Origin: Circinella umbellata
Lineage: Eukaryota; Mucoromycota; Mucoromycetes; Mucorales; Lichtheimiaceae
Direction: 5' to 3'
Length of the DNA: 64,000 nucleotides
Assembly (NCBI GenBank): GCA_025093555.1
Contig: JAIWNF010000030.1
Coordinates: 1 to 64,000, forward strand
The notes under the pieces were generated by a model that saw only the letters and a list, made by a program, of their open reading frames with translations, did not search any database and was not told where the DNA came from. Positions 30,894 through 42,459 of the stretch are shown one piece after another. How positions within the stretch are numbered: position 1 is the stretch's first letter; each line of letters starts with the position of its first letter. The translations under genes and the position numbers were made by a program.

Positions 30894-31240
30894 TTATTTG
30901 TTCAATTCCTTTAACTTTTTTGTCACGGTATCTTGTTGCTCTGTAATATAATGGAAAAAAAACCCTTGTATTAAGAATATGATTGAAATATGCATAGCAA
31001 CGAATTAGAAAAAATCTTTTAAGCTTACGTTTTGTAGCAGATTTTACAGCATTTTTATCTTTTGCAAGAAAAAAAATATTACTTGATGGAACCATCCTTT
31101 CATATAAACGCTAATTATTTTTTAGTTGATTATATATACATTTATTATTATAGTTGTAAATAATGAATAAATACCGCTTTTGGATGAACAGTTGATAGTT
31201 CTGCTTCAAGTACTTTTAATTCTTGAAGCTATATACATAC

Positions 31241-31274
<34 letters not shown>

Positions 31275-31384
31275 GTTATATTCGTTATTAATAATATTAG
31301 TTTATATAGTATTACGCTTCTAACAAGTTCTATATAGATGCATTATATTACCTGGTGTTGTAATATATCTTTTTCAGTTGACAT
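30894..31384 (-). CDS. ASDURF-like / prefoldin-like small protein, 71 aa
   Basis: Four exons (31352-31384, 31175-31228, 31029-31110, 30894-30940) join in frame to 216 nt, 71 aa plus stop, starting MSTEKDILQHQLQELKVLE. The protein is two helices around ERMVPSSNIFFLAKDKN, which closely resembles the SNIFFLA hairpin of animal ASDURF, the prefoldin-like subunit of the PAQosome/R2TP co-chaperone complex that is encoded by an upstream reading frame of ASNSD1. Length and helix-turn-helix layout fit. Here it is an independent spliced gene, with about 100 bp between its stop and the start of the DUF2470 gene. The assignment rests on motif and length only. Confidence 0.75.
31231..31275. repeat. Microsatellite (CATA)n(TA)n in an intron
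   Basis: About six CATA units run into about ten TA units, close to the acceptor of the first intron of the ASDURF-like gene. Confidence 0.85.
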
Positions 31385-31902
31385 TATTGATTAAGTCCAC
31401 TCGATTTAAAAAATAAAAATTAAAGAGGGAGAGAGAGAGAAAAATAATTTAACTGAGTTTTTATAAAAATGGCAAACTTCGAGAACAAAGCCATCTTTTT
31501 TTAATATAAGAAAGAGGAAAAAAAAGGTAAATTAAGAAGATAGAAAGAGTTTGTGTGGGTGTGGTACAAAAAAAAAGTTCAAATTAAAAGAAAAATTGAT
31601 GCATTTGTTGACTTTTTGTTTTTTTTTGGTTTGTCTAAATCCGTCGTTTGTTGTTTGTTTTGCAATAAGGAAAAAAGAAAGGAAGAAATGACATATAATA
31701 TAATGCGGGTTTTATAACATGTGACAAGACAAAAAAAAGAGAAAGAGAAAGAGAGAGGGAAAGAGAGAGTAAGAATGAAATTAGAGTTACGAAGAAAGGT
31801 GAGAAGAGGGGGGGGTATCCAAATTAATAGTGGACGAAAAGTAAAGGTATTTGTTATTGTTTTTCTGTAATAAGGTAAATGATATATTCGACGAATGGAT
31901 TA

Positions 31903-33079
31903 TTATACTAAAGCCAACTCTAATGTCCACGTACGTCTGGCCCACAATCGAACTTTTTGTCCTTGTATTTCGTTCGTCGTTCCATCCCACCAACATTTTC
32001 TCTAGTTTATTATTATTATTATTAATACATTTAAAATTTATAAATGATAGTGCTATTGTAGTTCATTGTGAATGAGCGTTTCAAATAAAAGAAAAACTAC
32101 TTACCGCGGGTTTTCTCCAAAACAATAGAAGCTTTTGAGCAGTTGCCATGTGATTATCAGGACCAGTTGTCTTCAGAAGAACCAAAGCCATGCTAACTAC
32201 ACATGTACGCATTGGTTCCAATTCTCTATATCCCCATCGATCATCACGCATAAATCCAGCATCACAAAGCATATCAATTAAATGTTGTTCAGCAATGTTA
32301 TTTTCTCTTGAGATATTTTTTTGTAAAGCATCAAATATTTGATCATGTTGCTTTAAATGATGTCCACAAGCTACTTTTAATTGTACCATATCTATCCCTC
32401 CATTTTTTTGGGGTTTTTCGGGTGATGTTATTGCTGATTCGGTTGTTGATCCATTGGTAGGAACACAAAAATATTCCAACTCTTCACGTAAAACAATAAT
32501 AGGCTGTTTTGTTAATAATGGATAAAAAACAGAAGAAGTGGCTGTAGCTGCTGCTAATTGTTGACGATACTGTTCAGAAGAATCTTGAGCTCCTCCTTCT
32601 TCGGTATTATTATCAGTATTTAATTTTTCATGTTGTTCTCGAGCATATTGATAAAACCGTAAAACATAATCCAAGCAATGTGGATCGAAATCAACATAGT
32701 TGACTTGTTCTTCAATGCCACCGACAGAATCGCGAGAATGATCTTCATACTCATCGTCTTCGTCCAAGTCATCGTCATCGTCATGTCGTCTTTGACGCCG
32801 ACCATCACTTTCTTCCTCTTCAGTATTACCACCAAGAATTAAACCATTAGGAAACATGGCAATTAATAAACTTTCGGGTAAATTGACCAAAGTATCTCGA
32901 TCCAAGTCAACTCGTGATCCTCTTAAATCTAACTTGAGTCGTTGTGGAATAGCATCTTCTGGATTATCATAACCGTCGTCTTCGACTTCATGTTGTTGAT
33001 ATATTAAGTCATCTTGACCGCTATTACTGCTGTTATACGTCGGCTCAGGGACTTGAAGAATAGGTGATTCCGAGGACAT
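31903..33079 (-). CDS. WHI2: WHI2-like BTB/POZ protein, 357 aa
   Basis: Two exons (32105-33079 and 31903-32001) with a GT-AG intron give 1074 nt, 357 aa plus stop. After an acidic N-terminus, LDLRGSRVDLDRDTLVNLPESLLIAMFPNGL (about 48-80) is the BTB/POZ-like core of fungal Whi2, continued by YVDFDPHCLDYVLRFY and REELEYFCVP. The second exon supplies the family's ending RKCWWDGTTNEI…KVRLWARRTWTLEL. Whi2 works with Psr phosphatases in yeast in general stress response, nutrient-dependent TORC1 control and growth arrest; partners here are not shown. An acidic insert DDDDDLDEDDEYEDH separates parts of the BTB domain. The upstream 250 bp is CT/GA-rich. Confidence 0.86.
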
Positions 33080-34355
33080 TATTATTCTTTTTTTTTCCCC
33101 TCTAATAAGAAGAAGTTATAAAAAGAAAGAAAGAGCGAAACCCGAGGTTTTAAAAAGACGATGGGAAGGAAAAAGAAATAGAATACAAGTTATATGAAAA
33201 GAAAAAAATTATAGAGAGTGAGTAAAATAACTTTTCTTTTGTTTTGGAGGGTCGAAAAAAAAAGGTTACACAAATATAGTATCGCGTTATAACTATTGCT
33301 GCGGGAGTTGCTGGAGAAAAAATATATGTTGTATAAAAATATTACGAGAAAAAATCTGAAACTATTATTACTACGTATTATTCGAAAAGTCATATAAAAG
33401 AGCGCATGGATAGAGAAAGAGAGTCTATTCAAATGTTTTATTCTCTTGGCAGCAAACTGTCAGCATGAAAAATAATATAATAGTCTCCAGGGCAATAAAA
33501 GATCACCTTTTTAAAAGTCAAGCTGGATAGATCGAGAGTATCAGGTTCGCTTTGCCATTGCCATTATATCTTTTACTGCAAATCAAAATGGATTGATAGC
33601 GTGTTTCTATAATTCACTACTAGATAGAATCAGCACAGCATAGCAGCTATCGATTGTTAATTAAGGGAGTTATAAAACATAAATGTTGGGGGGGACGAAG
33701 GAGTCATTTTTGCATTACAAGAGTTATTTTATTATATTAAACACTCTTGCTGATGTACTTCAAAAGTTTTGTAGATAAAATGCATAATAGCTTTCTGAAC
33801 TTATAACGTTTTCATCAACTTCAAAATTTTGTCGGCTTTCCCTAACCTAATTTCTGATAACGTATATAGCAATTTAAAACATACTAATGTTGCACTAACT
33901 CGTGGTGTCAGAGTACTCAACTTTTTTTTTTCAAACAGTATCTCTAGCATTGTGTTACATAGTGTTTCCATTGCGCTGGAAACAATACTACTAACTTCTT
34001 TACATGACCTTGGTTGTAAACAATGTATGGGTTATTCCACGAAAATGAAAGAAAATTGTATGAAACAAATACTAGTTTAGCATACCATAACATATCTGTG
34101 TACACAAAAATCAATTTATTACTACGCTTTATGAAGTTAGAGAGAGCTGTTATTGTCGTTACATTATAGTCTTTACTGCTTTTACTACAATTTTATCATT
34201 TTTCTGTATTGAATTACAAGAATTTTTCATAAAAAAGTTCCCAATATGACACGATGGAAATTAGTTGATATTATAATATAGGTGGCTGCCTTATTTATTT
34301 GTACAATAAAATGTGTCTCAAGACATATTCGTTTCAATTTCTTTTTCTTACGTAC
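33080..34355. other. Intergenic DNA, no supported gene
   Basis: It includes the GA-rich promoter side of the WHI2-like gene. A frame at 33829-34080 (+) opens with TTG rather than ATG and has no motif; it is not called. Confidence 0.55.
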
Positions 34356-34572
34356 CATCGAAACTTAATACTTTCCCTCTTGAATCTTGGAATTCATATC
34401 GAATTATTTTTGATCTGTTACGCTCTGGAAAAGGAATGGAATGTGCTTTTCGAAAATGTTTGTAAAGTACTCTAGAATTACAATAGTTTATATCACACCC
34501 TTTATATGGACAATAAAATATTCTTTTAGATTCTACTAGTCCTAAATATATGCGAACTAATTCATATTTTTT
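34356..34572 (-). CDS. CPYKGC zinc-finger gene fragment, copy 1
   Basis: A complement exon reads RIFYCPYKGCDINYC…LYKHFRKAHSIPFPERN…YEFQDSRGKVLSFDG and stops at a good donor (GTACGTAAG) at 34355. CPYKGC with H-x4-H is a C2H2-like finger with an unusual C-x4-C spacing. No upstream ATG or downstream exon could be fixed, so it is a partial gene. Three related pieces follow within 1.4 kb. Confidence 0.5.
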
Positions 34573-34849
34573 TTAGTACAGATTATTGGAATAGGATTGT
34601 TGTTACTGTCGTTGAATTAATTTTCCCATATACTCGCATAAAGTTTTCATTCTCTTTACTTCCACTGTCTTGTCTTGAGCAAACATGTCCTCCAAAGACT
34701 CTCGCAGTGCTCAATTTGAGATGTTATATATACATGAATTCAAATGTTGTGAAATTATTATATAGTGTTTTAGATATAACATCATTAGAAATTTTTGTGT
34801 ATGTTTTTTGTTGCTTCGTAATATATGAACAACAATTTCCATTTTATAG

Positions 34850-35030
34850 ATACCTTCAAAATTAAGCTTCTTTCCGGATTTGGTTAAAAAGTCATATTGG
34901 TAAATAGTGATGAGAGAAAGGAAACGTTCATAGTGCGCACGTACGAATATGTTGATAAAAAACAGCAGTAGTATAATGATTGTTTTTATACAAACATACC
35001 CCATAAGGGCAATATCTTTGGTTTCCTTTA
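34850..35030 (-). pseudogene. CPYKGC-type zinc-finger, copy 2, frameshifted
   Basis: The complement reads CPYGVCLYKNNHYTTAVF…QHIR in one frame, then AHYERFLSLITIYQYDFLTKSGKKLNFEG in another, followed by a possible donor (GTATCT). It aligns by eye with copy 1 across the finger and the basic segment after it. The frame change next to the histidine pair suggests a dead copy. Confidence 0.5.
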
Positions 35031-35127
35031 TAAATATTATATAGTTAATAGCTTTAATTATTAGAAAATGTGTATCAATTTTTACATATATCCAAAATTT
35101 GCCTTTAAAAGATCTTTTATAGTTTTA

Positions 35128-35520
35128 TTATTTATCACCGTTTAATTTTGCTTTTCCATAAATTTCTTTTATACGAATCTTTTCACCCTCGTTCATTACA
35201 TCACAACACTCCCCTAAAATATTTAATACAAAAGTAGTATAATTAACATGTATTAGTAGTAGTAAAGAAAAATAGTTTGAATATAATATATTATCCACAA
35301 AGACAAAACACATAAAAAGATAATTTCTCTTACTATCATCAAAATAGATGGGTTTCCCTTTTTTGGTTGTAAACTCATAAAACATATGTGTTAAAAAAGG
35401 AAAGTTACGATGGTGTCTTTTTCGAATATGCACAAAGATGTCACTAGGTAGTTTAGCTGTCAAATAACATCCTTTATATGGGCAAAAGAAGGGTCCTAGT
35501 TTGATTGTTTTATTGTTCAT
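35128..35520 (-). CDS. CPYKGC zinc-finger protein, copy 3, 130 aa
   Basis: The first ATG is at 35520 (MNNKTIKLGPFFCPYKGC). The finger continues LTAKLPSDIFVHIRKRHHRNF, then FYEFTTKKGKPIYFDD as in the other copies. The rest is hydrophobic (YSNYFSLLLLIHVNYTTFVLN) with a short basic tail ending KAKLNGDK. It is the only copy with a continuous frame, but the hydrophobic stretch is AT-rich and may be an unspliced intron. Function unknown; a nucleic-acid-binding role is inferred from the finger. Confidence 0.5.
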   Translation of the reverse strand: MNNKTIKLGPFFCPYKGCYLTAKLPSDIFVHIRKRHHRNFPFLTHMFYEFTTKKGKPIYFDDSKRNYLFMCFVFVDNILYSNYFSLLLLIHVNYTTFVLNILGECCDVMNEGEKIRIKEIYGKAKLNGDK

Positions 35521-35664
35521 AATAAATATTTTAGTTTTTATTGTTTTTTGGTTTCTTGTTTTATCCACTCCTACAAACTCTTTATAATATTTATAAACAT
35601 ACTCTCTCTATAAACCGATAGCTTTTCGCCTTGTTTCAAAGCATTTCGTCTTTTTCCTGATAGA

Positions 35665-35935
35665 TTACACAGATAAAATGAAAATGAGAATTCTTTTTCG
35701 TGTCATTCCCACAACATAATACCCAATAGAAGCAAACAAGATGATTTTACCATTCAACTTAAGAATTGTTCCCGAACTGCTTATATAAGTTGTATAAGTC
35801 CTTAAAGAATACCAATCCATTCCTTGAGGAAACTCTGAAAAGTGCTTAGTCCTAGTATGGTGGAGAACCTTTATTCGGGTTTTGTCTTGCATTTTACATC
35901 CTTTATAGGGACATCGAAGATTTCTATCTGAATCT
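35665..35935 (-). CDS. CPYKGC zinc-finger gene fragment, copy 4
   Basis: The complement reads DSDRNLRCPYKGCKMQDKTRIKVLHHTRTKHFSEFPQGMDWY, then a beta-like stretch with SSSGTILKLNGK and a hydrophobic end. The finger spacing matches copies 1-3. There is no ATG in frame upstream of the finger, so a 5' exon is missing or lost. Confidence 0.45.
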
Positions 35936-36052
35936 GTTTTTTTTACAAAACAATAATAATGGTAATAATAGGATATTCTTATTAGCTCACTGCCTCATTA
36001 TTTATCTGTTATTTCCAAGATAATACATTCTTTTAAATAAAAAGAGTTGATA

Positions 36053-37471
36053 CTAACACTTATTTTTCTCATTGTCATCCTCTTCGCTGTTGCCGTCTTC
36101 TTCGCTGTTGTCATCCTCTTCGCTATCTTCATCTTGTTCGCTTTTGTCGTCCTGTTCCATTTGCTCGTCTTGTCCATTTTGTATATCATTGTCACTACTA
36201 TTAAGTTGATGTCTCCTCGTCCTCATCAGTTCTGTTTTTGGTCTAGTTGCCCTGTCTCTGTGATCTATATTTATATAACAAAAAAGCAAAAATAGATTAG
36301 AGATCTTTATTTCCAATACTGTAGTAGAATATGCTTATAGCTTACCACGGTAACTATCATCTTTTGGATCATCTTCCTCTACACTTTCGGATTCATCAGT
36401 ATCCAATTCATCAACTTCTGGCTCTTTTTTGTCATCTTTATGTTCTTCAGCTTCCGATTCATCAGTATCCAATTCATCAACTTCTGACTCTTTTTTGTCA
36501 TCTTTATGTTCTTCAGCTTCGGTATCATCAGTTTCCAACTCATCAACTTCTGACTCTTCTTTGTCATCTTCGCTTTTTTCAGCTTCGAATACTTTTTGCT
36601 CTTTGTCTTGAAACTCTTCTTCTGGTTTCTCAAATGCTAGCTCATTAAATTTTGATAAATCCATTAATGGTTCTTTAAATGCTGGTTCATTAAATTTTGG
36701 TAAATCCATTACTGGTTCTTTAAATGCTAGCTCATTAAATTCTAGTAAATCCATTACTAGTTCTTCATCTGTCAACGGTTCCAGTTTAATATAATATTCA
36801 GTAACCTGCTCGGATCGCTGTCGTTTTTTAGAACCCTTTCTTCCAGATAAGGATTTCTTCCTTTTCTTTTTTGACATATCTTCCTCCTCGCTACTACTAT
36901 GAGTAATATTTCCCATGTTATCATCCAATACCTCCCGTCGTTCATTTTCTGATTCATCTGTTGTCAGTTCTTCCTCGATATGGCGTTTTTGCTTTGTATT
37001 CTTGCTGCTTTTTTCCCTTTTAGAAGAGCTTGATAATGTTGATGATAAGTATTCCTTCTGTCTTTTCTGGGCTCGGGTAGTAATTGAGCTTTCACTAACT
37101 TTATAATAACAATGTTAGACACACTAAAGAACGCGTCGTTTTTTTTTCCTTCTGGTTTTTTTTTACCTTTCTTCTTGGATCGTAAACGTTTTTTTGGCTT
37201 TGATAAAACAGTTATCATCTGATCTGAATTTTCTTTTTCCATACCATTCTCACTTTGACCAAAACTTCTTGTTCGACTACCTGTTTTTTTTAAAAAAAAA
37301 AGTTTCATGTAATTGTAAAAAGTAGTTGAGGCAAATATGTTTAGTTTCGAGAAATACAATGTTCTTATTCAATCTCAAGTATTTTCTCTTTTTTGTTATA
37401 CCGTTATCATTATCAGGTTTGTGCTCCCCTGACCATAATTTCGTTACAGCATTTTTAACAAATGAAAACAT
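36053..37471 (-). CDS. Acidic, repeat-containing nuclear-type protein, 382 aa
   Basis: Exons 37402-37471, 37167-37280, 36346-37098 and 36053-36264 join in frame with GT-AG borders (1149 nt, 382 aa plus stop). It starts MFSFVKNAVTKLWSGEHKPD. Basic clusters (KPKKRLRSKKK, SKKKRKKSLSGRKGSKKRQR) suggest nuclear import. Two internal repeat sets follow: about four copies of a 14-16-residue unit with cores like FNELAFKEPVMDL, and three copies of a 22-residue acidic unit (EVDELDTDESEAEEHKDDKK). The C-terminus is Asp/Glu-rich (EEDDNSEEDGNSEEDD). No catalytic domain is seen; a histone- or chromatin-binding acidic protein is possible but unproven. Confidence 0.72.
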
Positions 37472-38199
37472 GATTGGAGAAAATCAAAAAGAGTGATAGG
37501 TACGAGGGGGTGGACAAGCAAGAATGATGCAGGATTCATCTGAGTTACAAATAAATATAAATCATCCAAATGTATATATGCTATTATTATTAGTGTGCCT
37601 TAAATAGCTCTTTGGGCTATTATCACTATGGATAGATTGATAAGTGCTTTATGTATAAAGCATATACCAACGCTTTTACAATAATTTACTTTTACGTATA
37701 TACCTGGTAATTTTGTGATAACGACCAACAGTATTGACAGGTCAGAAAAGCAAGCTATGTAAGCCAATTTGTATAAAAGAAAATGGTTATATAACTATTT
37801 TCAGTCAACAGTAGGTAAGCAAGATTGTTCCTATCGCGTAATAGTGATAATTGAGTTATTTGTATTTTTAGGGTATTGTTAGCCAGAGAAACTACAAAAA
37901 GAAAATTCCCCTGTTAACAAAGTTTAAAAAATATGTTGCCTTATATGGCAATAGTAAGGTTCTGTTTGTCATATACAAAATGTGATGGATAATAAATAAA
38001 CTGGTAGTATAGTATAGAAAACAATCTTATCAGAATTAAAATAATAATTCATGTAAAAAGTTATTTAGGGTAAACTACATTTTTATACACGCTCTCTTTC
38101 TTTTCTCTTTTGTTTTAAAAAAAAATAACAAATGTCTCTCTTTTTTAATACATGTAGATAAATATACTACATTACTCTTTTCTTTTGGTGTTATTGATT
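37472..38199. other. Intergenic DNA, no supported gene
   Basis: The flank between the start of the acidic protein gene and the end of the V-ATPase gene. Only AT-rich DNA and poly-T runs are seen. Confidence 0.6.
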
Positions 38200-40211
38200 C
38201 TATCTACGCTCCAAATCAAATTCAAGCTCAAATTGAACATAAGGTCTATATCCAGAACTATTGACGGATTGTAATTCATGATCCAATATTTCTTCTGTAT
38301 TGTTTTCTTGTCGTTGCTTATTCAAACCATGTACACCACCCAAATGACCGTATTGTTCTACAAGAGTTTGATCTACTTTGGCTTCAAACTTGGGTTCAGC
38401 CTAAAATGAAGCAAAACAAAAAATTGATATTTATGTAGAAGCCCAGATGTCAGTTATTAATACCAAGTAATATAATATTGAACAAATATTAAAGAATAAT
38501 TTCTTTTTTTTTACCGCAATAGTAACAGCAACAAATTCTATTGGCAAACCAAAACGAAGAACAGATTCGACAAAGACACGAAGTGCTTTCAAATGAACCC
38601 ATGAAGAAAACATTTCACCAAAGTTAGTTCTAGCCAAACGAATTAACTCTGTTTGCTGTTCACGTTCTGTTTCCTCAGTTTCTCGAAGTTCACGTTCTTG
38701 TTCCTTCAATGCATCCTCGTCAAACTTAAATTCTCTCACAATAAACCTAAATTATACATATACTGATAAGAATTTTTTTTACACGTGTGTGTGTGGGTGG
38801 ATGTATGATAAGTATGAGACAAAAAAAAACAAATTTTGACATAAAACTTACTTTTCTTCGCGAGCCTTGTGAGTGAATTCTTCTACGACACGTTTGAATA
38901 ACGTGATGGAAAATAATCCATATTCCGAGTCTTCTGCAATTTTACTAGTGTAATAAAAACGTAATATTTTAGGCATTTAATACGGAAAAAAATTATAATA
39001 TTGAATTAAGTTCAATACACTTCTCAGATAAACTTACATGGAAGAGCGAGGGACAATCATGGAAGTAAGGGTTTCAAAAGAGTTATTCCATTGCTTGTAT
39101 TGAGACCTGTTCCAATATATGCATATATGTATGTTAATAAAAGAAATTTCCAAACAAATTAATCGAGATACTTACTTTGGCACAGCAACGAATAATGTAG
39201 TCAAGTATTCAGAATTCAACACACAATGTTCCTTCTTTATGATGCCATTCAAGTTCTTGACTGATAAGTTACCACTAGATAGTTATGTTACATTATATAT
39301 TGAGGGCGTCAGTAAATGGTATACTATCCCTTCATTTCACTTCTCTCTTTCAATTTATCCATTTCAATTAAATCATACGTTTGCTTTCGTTGAAGTGTTT
39401 GAAGAGCATTCTTATTTTGGGTATACGTATTCAACTTTGTTTTTATCAAGTTATCCATTGCTGTCATTTCCTAGATAATGATGAGTAAACAGGTTTCTAT
39501 TTATTAGTATTCGAAAAAAAAAAGAAATCTCACTTATTAAATAAATAAATAATAATAATTAACAAATTCTGTTTTATTTCTCCCTCCTTACTTGTTGCAA
39601 CATGGAAGCTGTTTCTTGAAGCGATTTGTCTGTACGATACTTCATACTGTTCCATTGAAATGTATTGATATACTGATCCACAGTTTCTAATAAAAAAAGA
39701 TATCCATGACATTATGCTTTTAGCTATTTTTCTTTTTAGGTGTAAACTTTGAATAAGGGCGTATAAAACTTACTATCGTTAACCAATAAAAAGTCCTGCA
39801 CCAAGGCGTCAGGTTGTCCCCTGACCAAATTGCTAAGAACGTCAGCAATCTTGTTGACAGCTTGTTCAAAAGCAGTATCATATTTTATGAGTTCATCTGA
39901 TAAAAGCACAAGTGCATCTAATGTACCAATCTAATTATTTATATACGTATAGTTTTCAGAAGGTAAAAGCATAATAAGTATTCTGATATATGTATATATA
40001 TATATATATATATAACCATGGTAACCATTAATTAACCCTGAACCGGGAGAAGACAGAAAAAAAAAGAATTACGTTTCATTTTTTTTTACCTTGAATTCTG
40101 GAATGTTAAAAGGATGAGTTTCAGCATATTGAGCTAATTTACTCTTAATGTTTAAAAGAGTATTTTGACTTTGGCCTAATGCAGGTACAGAAACAAGAGT
40201 GTACTTCATTT
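38200..40211 (-). CDS. VMA5: V-type proton ATPase subunit C
   Basis: About eight exons encode the stalk subunit that bridges V1 and Vo and controls their reversible assembly on the vacuole membrane. Family segments in order: LVSVPALGQSQNTLLNIKSKL and FNIPEFK, IGTLDALVLLSDELIKYD, VDQYINTFQWN, MTAMDNLIKTKLNTYTQNKNAL, GNLSVKNLNGIIKKEHCVLNSEYL, KQWNNSFETLTSMIVPRSS, EDSEYGLFSITLFKRVVEEF, a charged ERELRETEETER helix with WVHLKALRVFVESVLRFGLP, and the end GYRPYVQFELEF. Exons 40090-40211, 39774-39930 and 39589-39686 are fixed by splice sites. Odd: the only upstream ATG (40211) is two bases out of frame with the conserved N-terminus because of an ACACAC run, so the true start or a 2-bp change is unresolved. 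Confidence 0.9.
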
Positions 40212-40447
40212 TGTTTTTGTGTATTCAAGGCAGAGATGTTTTAAAGACGACTATTATAGGTTATTAAATATCTATTTCGAAACACGAAACACAGAAGGGC
40301 GTTTTGCTCCCTTTCTCGAGGAATTATAATGAGACCCCGTATGTGTGGCAATTGGATATTTTCTTAGCGGAACACGAATCTATCTCAATATTACATCTGA
40401 GCATATTTATTTATGCATTTTACATGGACCTTTTTTAAAAAAAAAAT

Positions 40448-42188
40448 TTATTCTTGCCAAGCTTCATCGAAACCAATGCCTTTATGGTTCCAGTAACTAC
40501 CATCAATCTTATTGCTAGATATATAAAGTGTCATATCAGCCAATCTGACCCATGCCTTTTCAAATGGCTCACTACGACTATCATGACCATAAACAATCTG
40601 TCCAACGGCACATGCACGTACAACCTTGATAATGTGTGCTTCAGGAGCATGAATGGCACGTTCGCAAATCTTGAGCCAGGGGTTTGCAGAATTACTAGCA
40701 GCTTCCTCGGATTCATATTTAAGCAACAAATCTACTTGTAAACTGGGTCGGCCGCGAGAAATATAATATGCAAGTGTGGCGCTAGCATGACCTTCAAGTA
40801 AAGCAGCAGCTTCAACAGGCGCCAAAACAGGAAGTAAAAGGTGAACTGCATGGATAGATGTTAATGCATGCATCAAAAAGAAATCCAACTTAATACCTTG
40901 CTCACGAATAGCTGTTGCCCCATAGCAAAGCATGGCCGCGGTATATAACTCCTTAACTTTGGCTTGAAGATCTTTTTCATCGTCTTTTCAAAATAAAGAA
41001 AAATTTTGTTAGTTTCTCCTCCTTTACACCAATTGTCGTTATATTCAAAAAGAAAAAAAATACTTTACCATGTACATGCCATCGTGAAGCATAAGCCTTG
41101 AGCTTTTCGACTGCTTGAGAATTTGCCAAAAAGGCTCGGATCTTGTTTGAATCTGTAAACTTGACAACTCCATCAAAGTCTGCATCACGATGAATCTCTT
41201 CAATTAAATCCACGACTGCATTATTAGTCATCGCTTCCTTTAAACTGGCTGTCATATCTGTTGCAGTCAAACTATTTGCTGATTCAGGTGTCTTTTTATT
41301 TGACTGCTGATCCTTTGCTGATGCTAGCTTAGTACCGTCACTACCACCAAATCCTAGTTTCGCTGCCATGTCGCTTGTTACTTTGGATACCATATCACGC
41401 GCACTGCTTGCCATGGTAACAGCTTGTACGGGTACTAGAATTTCTTGTAGCCATGGAAAACTAGGTATCAAAGATGATAAATTGGCTTCTGTACATGCTG
41501 CCATCGCCAAAGCTTCAGCTGCCACGGCAGGCAAATTAAACTCGATTGCGTAGCCCAAATGAATCAATGGATGAAAAGCGCCACCGATGGTCCGTGCCAA
41601 CATATCATCCATAAATACATATCGACGAATAGTATCCACCATACCATGATTTTCAATCTCTTTTTGAAACATATTTAAATAGCTTGTATATGCTTCACGT
41701 TTTCCGAGCTGTTGTTTAAAATTTTCACGCGTAAACTCACCAACCGAAGGTGGTAATGGACGTTGATAAGACGCATGTTCATCATAAATTTCTTTTAGTC
41801 GTTTATTATCGGCACCCATAGAATAAGCAGCTAAATAATGATGAGCAAGATGGCTACACAAAGTAGTCAGTACTTCTAGGTTTTTCTTTGTTTATTTTGT
41901 CCGTGTGAAAAAAAAAAATATTAATGCTTACTTGTGAAAGCCGCTTTCGTTAAAAAAAATATCATGTTCGGTATGGTTTTTTTCAAGTAAATGCTCCGAC
42001 TGTAATTTAGTTTGTGGAGTGATACCAGGTAATAAAAAAGAGTATTTTTTAGGATTAGAGGGTGTTTTGGGAACAAAAGAATGAGAAGTCATGTTAAAAG
42101 CTCGAGTTGTTGTTAAAGTACGATGAAAAGATGATTGTGAAAAAAAAGAATGCCGAAAAAGAAAAGAGCGCATTTTAATCTCTTTCAT
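40448..42188 (-). CDS. Questin-oxidase-like protein (AflY/GedK family), 525 aa
   Basis: Exons 41932-42188, 41069-41853 and 40448-40983 join in frame (1578 nt, 525 aa plus stop); the acceptor at GTGTAG restores the conserved FHNHLAHHYLAAYSMGAD. The family signature continues with HPLIHLGYAIEFNLP and a C-terminal AIHAVHLLLP…GHASATLAYYISRGRP segment. Members catalyse Baeyer-Villiger-type oxidations in fungal aromatic polyketide pathways (questin to desmethylsulochrin is the known case), but basal fungi usually lack such clusters, so the substrate is unknown. The N-terminus (MRSFLFRHSFFSQSSFHRTL) is rich in Arg, Ser and Phe without acids, suggesting mitochondrial import. No biosynthetic neighbours are seen. 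Confidence 0.83.
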
Positions 42189-42459
42189 TTGTTTTCGTCA
42201 TGCGTTTCTTTATAGGTGGGAAATTTTGTGGATCCGCTATAATCCCCGGCTATCCTATGAAACCTAAAAGAGTGTGACCCAAACTAATTTTTCTGTTATT
42301 TTTTTTTCTGGTTTTAAGTTGGTAATATAAGTCACGTGTATTTGAAGAGAGGTTTTTGTGTGGAACTCCATGGGAGGTGGAATAATATATACTTTATTGT
42401 TTGGTTACAAGTGTATAATCCCATTTTCAATTGATAATATCATTTAAACATATCCAATT

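Noticed and set aside
33829..34080. 83-codon + strand frame
   Set aside because: It opens with TTG, has no motif, and lies in AT-rich intergenic DNA.
39119..39478. Long + strand open frame
   Set aside because: It is antisense to exons of the V-ATPase subunit C gene, whose family motifs are clear on the other strand.
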